DNA from: Streptomyces silvae
GTDB taxonomy: Bacteria; Actinomycetota; Actinomycetes; Streptomycetales; Streptomycetaceae
Assembly (NCBI RefSeq): GCF_016745505.1
Contig: NZ_JAERUC010000134.1
Location: forward strand, 1-64,000
Length of the DNA stretch: 64,000 nt
Direction: 5' to 3'
The notes under the pieces are model-generated. The model did no database searches. It was not told the origin of the DNA and saw only the letters and a list, made by a program, of their open reading frames with translations. This document shows positions 1 to 9,200 of this stretch, piece after piece (the first letter of the stretch is position 1; each line of letters starts with the position of its first letter). The position numbers and the translations under genes are program-made.

Positions 1-1
1 C

Positions 2-103
2 ATGGGCGACGGGGGCATGGGCGACGGGGGCATGGGCGGCGGGGGCACGGGCGGCACACCGCCGGAGGCGGCCCCCTCCGGCGGCAGCACGCGCCACGGC
101 TGA
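2..103 (+). CDS. C-terminal end of a Gly/Met-repeat protein (partial)
   Basis: Reading frame 2 is open from the window edge to a TGA at 101-103. It encodes a low-complexity tail built from a five-residue unit, MGDGG/MGGGG, repeated at least three times, and then a Gly/Pro/Ser-rich end. The DNA shows a matching 15 bp tandem repeat at 1-56. The start and any folded domain lie outside the window, so no function can be given. A 13 bp perfect inverted repeat follows 27 bases after the stop, as expected for a gene end. The frame choice rests on the in-phase repeat and the nearby terminator. An untranslated repeat remains possible. Confidence 0.4.
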   Translation: MGDGGMGDGGMGGGGTGGTPPEAAPSGGSTRHG

Positions 104-129
104 CCCTGCCGGAGGGCGGGCAGCGGGAG

Positions 130-180
130 CCGGGCCCCGAGGACCGTGCGGCGGGGCCGCTCGGTCGCCTCGGGGCCCGG
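130..180. terminator. Bidirectional hairpin terminator
   Basis: A perfect 13 bp inverted repeat (CCGGGCCCCGAGG at 130-142, its complement at 168-180) with a 25 base spacer lies between the converging tail of the first gene and the glycosyltransferase stop at 185. It lacks a clear U-tract, as is usual in Streptomyces. Confidence 0.7.
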
Positions 181-184
181 ACGA

Positions 185-1360
185 TCAGCCCAGCATCTCC
201 TCGATGAGCCCGACGGCCCGTGCCGTACCGCCCTCGGCCCGGGCCTCGGCACGCAGCCGCGCCGAGCGCCGGGCGACCTCGGGATCGGCGACGAGCTCGG
301 TGAGCGCGGTGCGCAGGGCCACGGCGGTGGCGTCCGCCGTGTCGATGCGCCGGGCCACCCCCAGACCGACGAGCCGGTCCGCGTTCATGAACTGCTCGGC
401 GCCCTGCGGAACGGCGATCATGGGGACCCCGGCGTACAGCCCTTCACTGCTGCCGCCCATCCCCGCATGGGTGACGAACGCGTCGGCCTGCTCCAGGATC
501 GAGAGCTGGGGCACCCAGGAGTGCACCTCGACATTGCCCGGGACGCGGCCGAGCACGTCCGGGTCCGTGTACCTGCCGATCTGGAGCACGACGTGCCAGC
601 CCTCCAGACCACCGAAGGCCTCCAGGCACCGCCGGTAGAACTCCGGCCGGTCCGTGTAGGCCGAGCCCAGGGAGACGAGCAGTACGTTCTCCGCACCGGC
701 CGGCCGGGTCCACCCCTCCCGGTCCGCGCGTGAGCCGAAGCAGGGTCCGACAAACGTCACCGCGCCGGTGTCGACCCGGTCCGCGTGCGGCTGCATGGCC
801 TTCGGGATCATCGCCAGGACCCTCGCGGGCCGCCCGGAGAACGTGTCCACGTCCGTGGTGGACGCCCCCGACCCCGCGAGCCACCGCGCGAATTTCTCCC
901 GGTACGCGTCGGCGCCCGGCAGCGCCCACAGGGCCGCCCCCACCTCCTCGTCGTAACCGTCCCAGGCCACGAAGGTCGGGGAGAGCTGAAGGACCGGCCG
1001 GCCCTGCGACTCGGCGAGGGCGCGGGCGGCGTAGGCACCGATGTCGTACAGGTACAGGTCCGCCGGCTCCCGGTCGTAGGCGGCGCGCAGCTGCGGCAGG
1101 GCCTGGACGGCATCGTCGAGGAAGAACCCCATCGCGGCGACCGGGTCGTCGGGCCAGTCGTTGTCGGCGACCGGCAGGACGGACCCGCACGGGACGAACT
1201 CGGCACCGGTGGCCGTGATCAGGCCGGCCACGGCGGGGTCGTCGGCATACGTCACCCGGTGACCGCGGGCCACCAGCTCACGCACGATCTCGAGGCTCGG
1301 GAGGACATGGCTGACGGCGGGAACGCCGATCATCGCGATGTGGGTACGGCGAGGGGACAT
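185..1360 (-). CDS. Macrolide-type glycosyltransferase (MGT family, GT1)
   Basis: A 391-residue GT-B fold enzyme that should transfer a sugar from a UDP donor to a hydroxyl of a macrolide or similar natural product. Family members (OleD, OleI, MgtA) inactivate macrolides inside the cell. The N-terminal acceptor half starts with a beta strand and the short motif GVPAVSHV. The C-terminal donor half holds WVPQ at residue 282 and HAGMGGSSEGLYAGVP at about 297, followed by the PQGAEQ sugar-binding turn, all typical of the family. The ATG at 1360 begins just before the first Rossmann strand, with AGGTGA 7 bases upstream. The gene stands alone, divergent from a phospholipase gene 330 bases away. No macrolide cluster is visible, so a resistance or detoxification role is an inference. 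Confidence 0.88.
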   Translation of the reverse strand: MSPRRTHIAMIGVPAVSHVLPSLEIVRELVARGHRVTYADDPAVAGLITATGAEFVPCGSVLPVADNDWPDDPVAAMGFFLDDAVQALPQLRAAYDREPADLYLYDIGAYAARALAESQGRPVLQLSPTFVAWDGYDEEVGAALWALPGADAYREKFARWLAGSGASTTDVDTFSGRPARVLAMIPKAMQPHADRVDTGAVTFVGPCFGSRADREGWTRPAGAENVLLVSLGSAYTDRPEFYRRCLEAFGGLEGWHVVLQIGRYTDPDVLGRVPGNVEVHSWVPQLSILEQADAFVTHAGMGGSSEGLYAGVPMIAVPQGAEQFMNADRLVGLGVARRIDTADATAVALRTALTELVADPEVARRSARLRAEARAEGGTARAVGLIEEMLG

Positions 1361-1690
1361 GGAGGATCACCTGTTTCAGGTCTACGGCGAGCAGGACACA
1401 CCGCCCCGGCACGCCACCGCCGCGGCACATCCTGCCGGGGGCGCACACGGGCACGCGGTACGGGAACGGGGCACCACGGCCCCGTCCGTGTCAGCCGTAG
1501 ATCTGAAGGAAGCGCATGCGCAGCATTTTAGAGGAGCACCGGCCCGCGACCCAGGGCCGACCGAACTTCTGATGACCGATTGACGAAGAAGCTAGGCATG
1601 ACAGGTTCATGACGGCATCCTGAGAGCGCCTCGCGAGACCCGCGGGGAGCACGGCCGGCCCAACCCCCTTCCACTCACCGGAGGTTGCTC
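1361..1690. other. Divergent intergenic region, glycosyltransferase/phospholipase
   Basis: No open frame of gene quality is visible. The stretch must hold both promoters. TTGACG at 1580-1585 is a possible -35 for the plus-strand phospholipase gene, and TAAAAT (minus strand, about 1526-1531) a possible -10 for the glycosyltransferase. Neither has a convincing partner element. Confidence 0.4.
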
Positions 1691-2191
1691 ATGCGTCGCC
1701 GATTCGCCGCCCCGCTCGTCACACTCGCCCTGTCGCTCCCGCTCGCCCTCCTCCCGTCCGGCTCCGCCTCGGCCGCCCCCTCGGACAAGCCGCAGGTCCT
1801 CAGCTCCTGGACCCAGACGAGCGCCTCCAGCTACAACGCGTGGACCTCGGCCCGCAACAACCAGGGCGCCTGGGCCGCGTACGGCTTCGACTGGTCGACG
1901 GACTACTGCAGCACCTCCCCCGACAACCCGTTCGGCTTCCCGTTCCAGACGGCCTGCGCCCGCCACGACTTCGGCTACCGCAACTACAAGGCGGCCGGCA
2001 CGTTCCCCGCGAACAAGTCCCGGATCGACTCCGCGTTCTACGAGGACCTGAAGCGGGTGTGCGCCGCCTACTCGGGCGCCAAGCTGACCTCGTGCAACGG
2101 CACGGCCTGGACGTACTACCACGCGGTGGACATCTTCGGTGTGGCCCCGGCCGGGACGGCGCCCGACAGAGCGTCCCGGACGGCCGCCTGA
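1691..2191 (+). CDS. Secreted phospholipase A2 (prokaryotic PLA2 family)
   Basis: A 166-residue secreted lipase that hydrolyses the sn-2 ester of phospholipids with Ca2+ as cofactor. Residues 1-28 form a Sec signal peptide (MRRR, then a Leu/Ala-rich core and an SASA-AP cleavage site). The mature protein carries the catalytic His-Asp pair in CARHDFGYR (His92, Asp93), with Cys73 and Cys89 placed as in the Streptomyces violaceoruber enzyme, and aromatic Trp/Tyr residues before it. The ATG at 1691 is preferred because GGAGG at 1680-1684 lies 6 bases upstream. The in-frame TTG at 1685 directly abuts that site. The size fits the family. The monocistronic setting suggests an extracellular scavenging enzyme. 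Confidence 0.92.
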   Translation: MRRRFAAPLVTLALSLPLALLPSGSASAAPSDKPQVLSSWTQTSASSYNAWTSARNNQGAWAAYGFDWSTDYCSTSPDNPFGFPFQTACARHDFGYRNYKAAGTFPANKSRIDSAFYEDLKRVCAAYSGAKLTSCNGTAWTYYHAVDIFGVAPAGTAPDRASRTAA

Positions 2192-2327
2192 CAGCAGCCC
2201 GCCCGACACCTGACAAACGTCATCTCTTCCCGTGCGCAAGGTCGTTCCCAGGAAGGATGGAGGACCGGTGTGACGCGCAGAGGATGGGGAGCTCTGCCAC
2301 GCACACCTGAGGAGACGGGATCCGCCC

Positions 2328-3668
2328 ATGCGCAACACCCGACCGACCCCTCGCTCCGGCCGCCGCAGAGCGCGCCTGGCCGCCGTCGCATCGGCGGCCG
2401 TGCTGTCGCTCGCGGTCGGCGCGCTTCCGGCCGGGGCCGCCGCCCCGCCTGCGGCCTCCGCCACCGCGCCGGCCGCCTCGGCCACGTCGCACCTCGACCG
2501 GAACGCGCTGCGCGCCTCCCTCGACGCCTTCCACCAGGCCGGGATGTACGGGGCCTATTCCTCGGTCAGGGACGGCTCCGAGCAGTGGCGCGGGGCGGCA
2601 GGCGTCGCCGACATCGGCACCGGGCGGCCGATGCGCCCGGACCACGAGCACCGGATCGGCAGCATCACCAAGACCTTCACCTCGGTGGCCGTCCTCCAGC
2701 AGGTGGCCGAGGGACGGATCGGCCTGGACGCCCCGATCGGCGACTACCTTCCGGAGCTGATACCGGGCGAGCGGGGCAGGAAGGTGACGGTGCGGATGCT
2801 GCTCAACCACACGAGCGGCATCGCGGACTACATACTGCCCGCCTTCCCCGAGCTGGCCACCGACCCGGGCCGGGCCCTGGACGAGGGCCGGTTCCGCAGG
2901 ATGGTCCCAGAGGAACTGGCCCGCCTCGGCCTGGCGGCCGAGCCGCAGGCACCGCGCGGCACGCACTCGTACGCGAACACCAACTACATCCTCGCCGGAC
3001 TGCTGCTGGAGAAGGTCACGGGCCAGGACGCGGAGGCGTACATCACCCGGAACGTCATCCGCAAGGCCGGGCTGCGGCACACGTACTTCCCGCGCTCCGC
3101 CCGCATACCGGGACCGCACGCCAGGATGTACGAGTCGTTCTACGGAACCATCGAACCGGCGCGCGACTACAGCGTCTACGACATGTCCTGGGCCGGGACG
3201 GCCGGCGCGATGGTGTCCACGATGAGCGACCTCGACGACTTCTACCGCCTGCTCCTGGGCGGGAAGCTGCTCGGCGCGGCGGAGCTGCGGGAGATGAAGA
3301 CGACGGTCCCCGCCTACGAGCCGGCTCCGGGACAGGAGGTGGCGATGCGGTACGGCCTCGGGCTGTACACCCTCAAGATGCCCAGCGGTGGCTGGTACTG
3401 GGGCCACGACGGCGGTGTGTTCGGCGCAGGGACCTGGGCGCTGTCCACGGAGGACGGACGCCGTCAGGCCGCGATCGGCTACAACCTGATGAAGTACGAG
3501 CGGTTCGACGAGGACGGCCGGCCGCTGCCGGACCCGATCGGTGAAGCGCTGTTCGGTTACATGGACGGAGCGCTGAGCGGCGCCCCCGCCGCGCGGGCCC
3601 CCGGCACATCGCCCGTGCCTCAGCGTCTGCTCGCCCCCGAGCAGCTCCGGCGCCAGGGCGTGCTCTGA
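2328..3668 (+). CDS. Secreted serine hydrolase, beta-lactamase class C / D-Ala-D-Ala carboxypeptidase-like
   Basis: A 446-residue exported penicillin-recognising-fold hydrolase. Residues 1-45 or so form a long signal peptide with an Arg-rich start and an Ala-rich region. The three active-site motifs are present in order: SITK (Ser112, Lys115), YAN (Tyr215, Asn217) and HDG (His360) in WGHDGGV. Having HxG instead of KTG is usual for the alkaline D-peptidase/esterase branch, so it could be a D-aminopeptidase, carboxypeptidase or esterase rather than a true beta-lactamase. A purine-rich GAGGAGA at 2309-2315 lies 12 bases before the ATG. It shares a 17 bp bidirectional terminator with the convergent protease gene. 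Confidence 0.88.
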   Translation: MRNTRPTPRSGRRRARLAAVASAAVLSLAVGALPAGAAAPPAASATAPAASATSHLDRNALRASLDAFHQAGMYGAYSSVRDGSEQWRGAAGVADIGTGRPMRPDHEHRIGSITKTFTSVAVLQQVAEGRIGLDAPIGDYLPELIPGERGRKVTVRMLLNHTSGIADYILPAFPELATDPGRALDEGRFRRMVPEELARLGLAAEPQAPRGTHSYANTNYILAGLLLEKVTGQDAEAYITRNVIRKAGLRHTYFPRSARIPGPHARMYESFYGTIEPARDYSVYDMSWAGTAGAMVSTMSDLDDFYRLLLGGKLLGAAELREMKTTVPAYEPAPGQEVAMRYGLGLYTLKMPSGGWYWGHDGGVFGAGTWALSTEDGRRQAAIGYNLMKYERFDEDGRPLPDPIGEALFGYMDGALSGAPAARAPGTSPVPQRLLAPEQLRRQGVL

Positions 3669-3691
3669 GAGTCCCGCCTCGCACCACGGAC

Positions 3692-3734
3692 GGCGAGCCC
3701 GCCCCCTCGTACCGCATGAGGGGGCGGGCTCGCC
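3692..3734. terminator. Bidirectional terminator, perfect 17 bp stem
   Basis: GGCGAGCCCGCCCCCTC at 3692-3708 pairs perfectly with 3718-3734 across a 9 base loop. It lies between the stops of the convergent serine hydrolase (3668) and streptogrisin-type protease (3764). Confidence 0.88.
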
Positions 3735-3763
3735 GGTTCACCGGAACCGAAGGGGCCGGAGCG

Positions 3764-4849
3764 TCAGCCGATCTCGGCGCCGAAGGCCGCCAGTGCCTCG
3801 GGCACCGGCTGGAAGAACGTCTCGCCGCCCGAGGAGCAGTCGCCGCTGCCGCCCGAGGTCAGGCCGAGTGCGGTGTCGCCCGCGAAGAGCGAGCCGCCGC
3901 TGTCGCCGGGCTCGGCGCAGACCGTGGTCTGGATGAGGCCGTTGACGATGTCGCCGTTGCCGTAGTTGACCGTGGCGTCCAGGGCGGTGACCTCACCGTC
4001 GTGGACCTGGGTGGTGGAGCCGCTGCGGGTCACCGTCTGGCCGACGGTCGCGTCGCCCGCCTTGGTGATCGCCTGGGTGGAGCCGTTGTAGAGGTCCACC
4101 TCGCTGGGGTGCGGGGTGTCGGAGGTGTACTTGACCAGCCCGTAGTCGTTGTCCGGGAAGCTGGAGCCCTCGTTGGCACCGATCTCCGAGCCGCCCTGCG
4201 TGTCGGACCAGCTGGTGATCGACTCGGTGCAGTGGCCGGCGGTCAGGAAGTACGGCTCGCCGCCCTTGACCACGTTGAAGCCCAGCGAGCAGCGCCCGCC
4301 GTTGCCCCAGATCGCGTCGCCGCCGGCGATGAGGGGCTTGAACTCCCCTGCGGACTTCTTGAGTTCGGCCTTGGCGCCGAGCCCGTCGACGACCTTGCTG
4401 AGCTTGTCCCAGGCCGCGCCTTCGACCGTACGGTCGGCCGTGACGACGACCTTGTTGGTGACCGGGTCGACGGCCCAGGAGGTGCCCGGGATGGTGGCCT
4501 TGTCGGCGAGGGTCTGCCGGGCGGACGTCAGCTCGGCGAGCGTGTGCTGTACCAGTCTGGCCTTGCCGCCCGCCTGGCGGACCTGCTCGGCCGCCGACTC
4601 GTCGACGACGTTCACGACGAGGTTCTTGGCCTTGGCGTCGTAGTACGCGCCCGCCGCGTCACCGCCCAGGGTCTTGTCCAGGGTGGCGGCGAGGCTGCCG
4701 GCCGAGTGGGCGCTGAGGGTCTTCACGGTGAACTGGGGTACGTCGTCGCTGGCGTTCGCAGTCTGGAACGTCACGCCTGCCGCGACCAGAGCGAGGACGG
4801 CCGATCCGGCCAGGGCCACACGCTTCCTGGGTATGCGTCGGTGCTTCAA
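3764..4849 (-). CDS. Streptogrisin-family serine protease precursor (S1, alpha-lytic prodomain)
   Basis: A 361-residue pre-pro-protease of the chymotrypsin fold. Residues 1-36 are a signal peptide (KHRRIPRKR, then a hydrophobic core ending NASDD), residues 37-173 an alpha-lytic-type prodomain that acts as a folding chaperone, and the mature enzyme probably begins at Ile174 (IAGGDAIW). The catalytic triad is His206 in TAGHC, Asp235 in NDYGLV and Ser317 in GDSGG. Cys pairs sit around the His and Ser as in streptogrisins. I chose the TTG at 4849 because AGGAGG lies 6 bases before it and it gives a proper signal peptide. The frame is open further upstream but without a start that has a site. It is probably secreted, self-processing and used for protein scavenging. 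Confidence 0.9.
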   Translation of the reverse strand: MKHRRIPRKRVALAGSAVLALVAAGVTFQTANASDDVPQFTVKTLSAHSAGSLAATLDKTLGGDAAGAYYDAKAKNLVVNVVDESAAEQVRQAGGKARLVQHTLAELTSARQTLADKATIPGTSWAVDPVTNKVVVTADRTVEGAAWDKLSKVVDGLGAKAELKKSAGEFKPLIAGGDAIWGNGGRCSLGFNVVKGGEPYFLTAGHCTESITSWSDTQGGSEIGANEGSSFPDNDYGLVKYTSDTPHPSEVDLYNGSTQAITKAGDATVGQTVTRSGSTTQVHDGEVTALDATVNYGNGDIVNGLIQTTVCAEPGDSGGSLFAGDTALGLTSGGSGDCSSGGETFFQPVPEALAAFGAEIG

Positions 4850-5284
4850 CTTCGACCTCCTGTGGGGCCGTGCACGGACAAGTGGGGTGTCCGGAACACG
4901 GAGGATGGGGCGCCCACTATTCCGATGCGATGGATAGCACACAAGGTCGACTTCCGGACGCGCACACGACGACGACGGTTCGCCCGCGCCGTGTTCACAA
5001 CCCGGGTTTCGCACCACGTCGGTTCCGTTCGCGAACACCCGGTGCGATGACCCGTCGGCAGGGGGTGAGGACTAGTCCTGTCCTGTAATGGCCCCTGGCG
5101 TCCGGATGCCGTGGAGGGCACTTCTGAAGCCGAACACCACCGAATGCCTCCGAACGTCCCGAACACCACCGGATCGTCCCGACGGGGAGTGCCGGTATCG
5201 CCTCCGATGGGTCATCATCGAACTGGCAGTAAATGCCGGGCAGTTGGTGTCCGGACCGAGCGGGGTGATGAGCGGAGGGACGTC
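4850..5284. other. Divergent intergenic region with a 13 bp direct repeat
   Basis: No gene seen. The region separates the minus-strand protease from the plus-strand hydrolase. CCGAACACCACCG occurs at 5130-5142 and again at 5159-5171, 29 bases apart (near three helical turns), so it could bind a regulator of the hydrolase gene. No clear -10/-35 pair was recognised. Confidence 0.35.
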
Positions 5285-6178
5285 GTGCGGACTCGGGTGC
5301 GCGTGGCCGACGGACGGCATCTGATGGTCGAGCGACAGGGAGACCCCCGCGGCAGACCGGTGTTCCTGCTGCACGGGATGCCCGGCAGCCGGCTGGGACC
5401 GGCACCCCGCGGAATGGTCCTCTACCAGCGGAACATGCAGCTGATCGCCTACGACCGCCCGGGGTACGGCGGCTCGGACCGGCTGCCGGGACGGCGGGTG
5501 AGGGACGTCGCCGAGGACGTACGGGCGATAGCGGACTCCCTCGGCCTGGAACGCTTCGCCGTGGTCGGCCGTTCCGGAGGCGCGCCGCACGCTCTGGCCT
5601 GCGCCGCGCTGATGCCCGACCGGGTCACCCGTGGCGCCGCCCTGGTCAGCCTGGCTCCCCCGGATGCCGAAGGGCTCGACTGGTTCGAGGGGATGGCCGC
5701 GTCGAACGTGCTCGCGTACTCCCGGGCCACGGCGGATCCGGACGGGCTGGCGGAATCCTTCATCAGCCGCTCGGCGGAGATCCGGCAGAACCCGGCGCGA
5801 CTCCTGGACGACCTGCGCCGGGAGCTGACCGACTCCGACCGCACCGTGGTCAACGACGCCGGGATCCGCACGATGCTGCTGGCCAACTTCCGCGAGGGGC
5901 TGCGCACTTCGGCGTACGGCTGGATCGACGACGCGCTCGCGTTCTGCAGGCCGTGGGGGTTCGACCCGGCCGACATCAGGTGCCCCATGATGCTGTGGCA
6001 CGGCGTGAAGGACGTCTTCTCCCCCGTGGGCCACTCCCGGTGGCTGGCCGAACAGATCCCGGGCGCCACCGCCGTACTGGAACCGGCGGCGGCGCACTTC
6101 GACGCGCTGTCCGTGCTGCCCGAGGTGCTCAACTGGCTGCTGGACGAGCGGGAGGCGGGGACAGCGGCGGTCTGCTGA
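5285..6178 (+). CDS. Alpha/beta hydrolase
   Basis: A 297-residue cytoplasmic alpha/beta-hydrolase-fold enzyme of unknown substrate. The oxyanion motif HGMPGSR occurs near residue 23, the nucleophile elbow GRSGG gives Ser97, the acid is probably Asp243 in GVKDVF and the base His271 in AAHFD. A cap region lies between about residues 125 and 215. GTG at 5285 is the chosen start, with GGAGGG at 5274-5279 five bases upstream. The frame is open further upstream but that part is Arg-rich and lacks a site. The family covers epoxide hydrolases, haloperoxidase-like esterases and lactonases, and the sequence does not decide between them. Confidence 0.85.
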   Translation: MRTRVRVADGRHLMVERQGDPRGRPVFLLHGMPGSRLGPAPRGMVLYQRNMQLIAYDRPGYGGSDRLPGRRVRDVAEDVRAIADSLGLERFAVVGRSGGAPHALACAALMPDRVTRGAALVSLAPPDAEGLDWFEGMAASNVLAYSRATADPDGLAESFISRSAEIRQNPARLLDDLRRELTDSDRTVVNDAGIRTMLLANFREGLRTSAYGWIDDALAFCRPWGFDPADIRCPMMLWHGVKDVFSPVGHSRWLAEQIPGATAVLEPAAAHFDALSVLPEVLNWLLDEREAGTAAVC

Positions 6179-6190
6179 TCCCGGCGAGTG

Positions 6191-6256
6191 CCCCGGGCTC
6201 CGGAGGTCCGGGGCCCTGGGCACTCCGGCTCCCCGGGCTCCGGAGGTCCGGGGCCC
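6191..6256. repeat. Tandem 26 bp self-complementary repeat, likely terminator
   Basis: Two identical 26 bp copies (6191-6216 and 6231-6256) sit between the convergent hydrolase and fxsT stops. Each copy can fold on itself (CCCCGG pairing with CCGGGG), and the first is flanked by GTGCCC and GGGCAC arms that lengthen the hairpin. It probably acts as a double terminator. Confidence 0.65.
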
Positions 6257-6269
6257 GGGGCACCCCGGC

Positions 6270-9200
6270 TCACACCGACATCGGCTCCAGCTCCCGCCAG
6301 AACCTCCGCTCGTCCCGCGCTATCCGGGTCAGCGGATGGTCGTCGCCGAGCTGGCGCGCCAGCTCGTCCCCCGTCTCCGCCCGCAGCCTCAGCGCCTCGT
6401 CCTTGCGTCCCATCGCGCCGAGCGTGACCGCGAGGTTCGACGTCATGGCCAGGGTCTCCGGGTGATGCGCCCCGAGGACCTCCCTGAGCTGGCCGGAGAC
6501 CCGCCGCTCGGTCTCCAGGACGAGTTCGAGATCACCCCGCCCCGCCGTCGCGTTCGCCAGGTTCATGACGCAGAACAGCGTGTTCGGGTGCTCACGGCCG
6601 AACACCTCCCGCATCGAGGCGACCACCCGCGTCAGCAGCTTCTCCGCCTCCAGCGACGCGCCCGCCCCCGAGAGGTAGGCGCCCAGGTTGTTCTGCGCGG
6701 CCAGGGTGTACGGATGCTGCTCCCCCGGCACGTTCATGTACTGGTCCACCACCTCCTGCGCGGCGTCCCTGGCCTCCACGGCCTCCCCCGCGGCGAACAG
6801 GTCGGCCGCCATGTTGAGGTCGCAGGCCAGTGACTCCGGGTTGGCCGAGGTGTACTTGGCCCGGTACCTGGCCCGCGTGGCCACGGTCAGCCGCCGCGCG
6901 TCCTCCAGCTGCCCCGCCCTGCGCAGCGAGACGGCCAGGCTCTTGGCGGCGCTGAGCGTGGTGGGGTAGGTACGGCCGAGGGTGGCCTTGTACATGTCGT
7001 ACGTCCGGCTGAGCAGGCCGACCGAGTCCTCGTACCGCCCCACCTCGCGCAGGTCACGCGCCAGCGACATCGCGGAGGACAGGCTGTACGGGTGCTCGGG
7101 CCCCAGGACCTCGGACCGCAGGTCGTAGACGTCCTGGTCGATCTCCCTGGCGCGGGCGTACTGCCCGACGCTGCGCAGGTTCAGCGCCAGGTTGTTCGCC
7201 GCGGCCAGCGTCCGGGGGTGCCGGTCGTGGAAGATCTGGCTGAACCCCTCGTGCGCCGCGGTCGCCAGCTCGATCGCCTTGCCGTAGTCACCGAGGAGAC
7301 CGAGGTCGATGGCCAGGCTGCTGGTGGTCATGTACGTGTGCGGATGCTCGGGCCCCAGCACCGCCCGCTGCCTGCCCAGGGTCACCTCGTCGAGCTCCTT
7401 GGCCTCCACGTACCGGCCGCGGGTGCGCAGGATGTTGGAGAGGTGGAAGCAGAGGTAGAGATACTGCAGATCCTGGTTCCCCAGCATCTCCCGCCAGGTG
7501 TCGCGGAGTTCGTCCCCGAGCCGGCCCGCCGTCCGGACGTCGCCCCGCTTCCACAGGTAGCGCACCCGGTCGATCAGCAGCCTGCGGGTCTCGGCGTCCT
7601 TGCAGTTGCGCGCGTCCGACGGGCCGAGGTGCGGCCAGATCGTGGCGAAGCGCGGCCAGGTCTCCGGGTTGTCGATCGGCTCGTCGTCGTCCGGCCTGGC
7701 ACCCGCCAGGATGCGGTGGACGACGTGCCTCGCCTCGCGCTGCTCCTCCTCGCTGAGCTGGGCCCTGATCACCGCCTGCACCAGACGGTGCACCTGGATG
7801 GAGTTCGACACCTGGTCGACCTTGGCCAGGGCGAAGCGGCCGATCTCCCGGATGACCCGGCCCAGGACCAGCTTCTCCTGGAGCGAGGCGTCGTAAGGCT
7901 TCAGTGCCTCGATCATCTCCTTGCTGTAGAGGAGATTCGCCGAGATCGGCTCCGGCGCGAAGAACGCGCAGAGCTGGAGCAGCCGCACCGCGGCGGGCGA
8001 GCGCTCCTTGAGGCGTTCGATGGAGATGTTCCAGGTGGCCGCGACGGGCTGCGGGTACCCGGCCGGCTGGTTCAGGGCCAGGACCTCCGGGGCCTGCTGG
8101 GCCAGCTGTTCCAGATAGGTGTCGATCGGGGTCGCGGTCTCCGCGATCCAGGCCGCCGCCTGCTCGACCGCCAGCGGCAGGTCCCCGACGGCGGTGGCCA
8201 CCTGGGCGGCGTCCTCGTCACTCAGCCCGGGGGCACGGCGCTGGAGGTGCTCGATCGACTCCTCCCGCAGGAACACGTCGACCGGCAGCGCGTCACCGTG
8301 CTGCGACCAGGACTGGTTCCTGGAGGTGACGAGGATGTGTCCCGAGCCGCCCTGCGGGAAGTACCGGCTGAGCCGTTCGGGATCGTCGGCGTTGTCGAAC
8401 ACCAGCAGCCAGCGTTCCGACGGCACCCCCCGCCGCAGCAGGTCCACCGCCTCCTGCGAAGCGGCCGCCATGTCGTCGCCGCCCTGCGCACCGAGCCGTA
8501 CGGCGAGTTCGGCGAGACTGGCCACCACGTCGTCGATCTGCTCGGACGATATCCACCACACCAGGTCGTAGTCGGCCATGAAGCGGTGCACGTATTCCAG
8601 GGCGACCTGGGTCTTGCCGACGCCGCCCAGGCCGTACAGGGTCTGCGGCTGCGGCAGCACGACGGCCATGCCACCGCCGAGCTGGTCACGCATCCGCTCC
8701 AGGACCAGGGAGCGGCCCGTGAAGCCGGGGTTGCGGGGCGGCGCGTTCCAGATCCTCGGCACGGTGCCGGGGAAGCGGGGCCCCGGCGACATCCCGTCGC
8801 CGAGCTGCACCGGCCGGTCCAGGGCGCGCATCAGCGCCGTGGTGGCGTGCACCTCGTCCAGCCGGAACAGGTCGACCGGATTGCGGTCGATGTACGGCGC
8901 GGAAAGCCGCACATCACTGACCCTGAGCGGCAGCAGCTGGCGCCGCCCGCCCCCGGGGTCCTCGGAGACGGCGCGCTCCCAGAGGTCCACGGCCCGCTGG
9001 GACTTGAGGTAGGCGCTGGAGAGCAGAACGACCGTGCGGGTCGCGGTCTCGGCCGCCTGTACGGCGTCCGTCGGTCCGGGCTCGGCGGAGACGTCGCGCG
9101 GGACCACCCGGAACCCGGCGCGGGTGAGGACCGACTCGATCCAGTCGGCCCACATGCGGTTCTCCGCCACATAGCTGAGGAAGAGATCGGCGGGCAGCGC

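Noticed and set aside
1..56. Short tandem repeats as a possible CRISPR fragment
   Set aside because: Units are 15 bp with no spacers and encode a peptide repeat.
185..6178. First six genes as a biosynthetic gene cluster
   Set aside because: A lone glycosyltransferase with secreted hydrolases does not make a cluster; no synthase, regulator or transporter is present.
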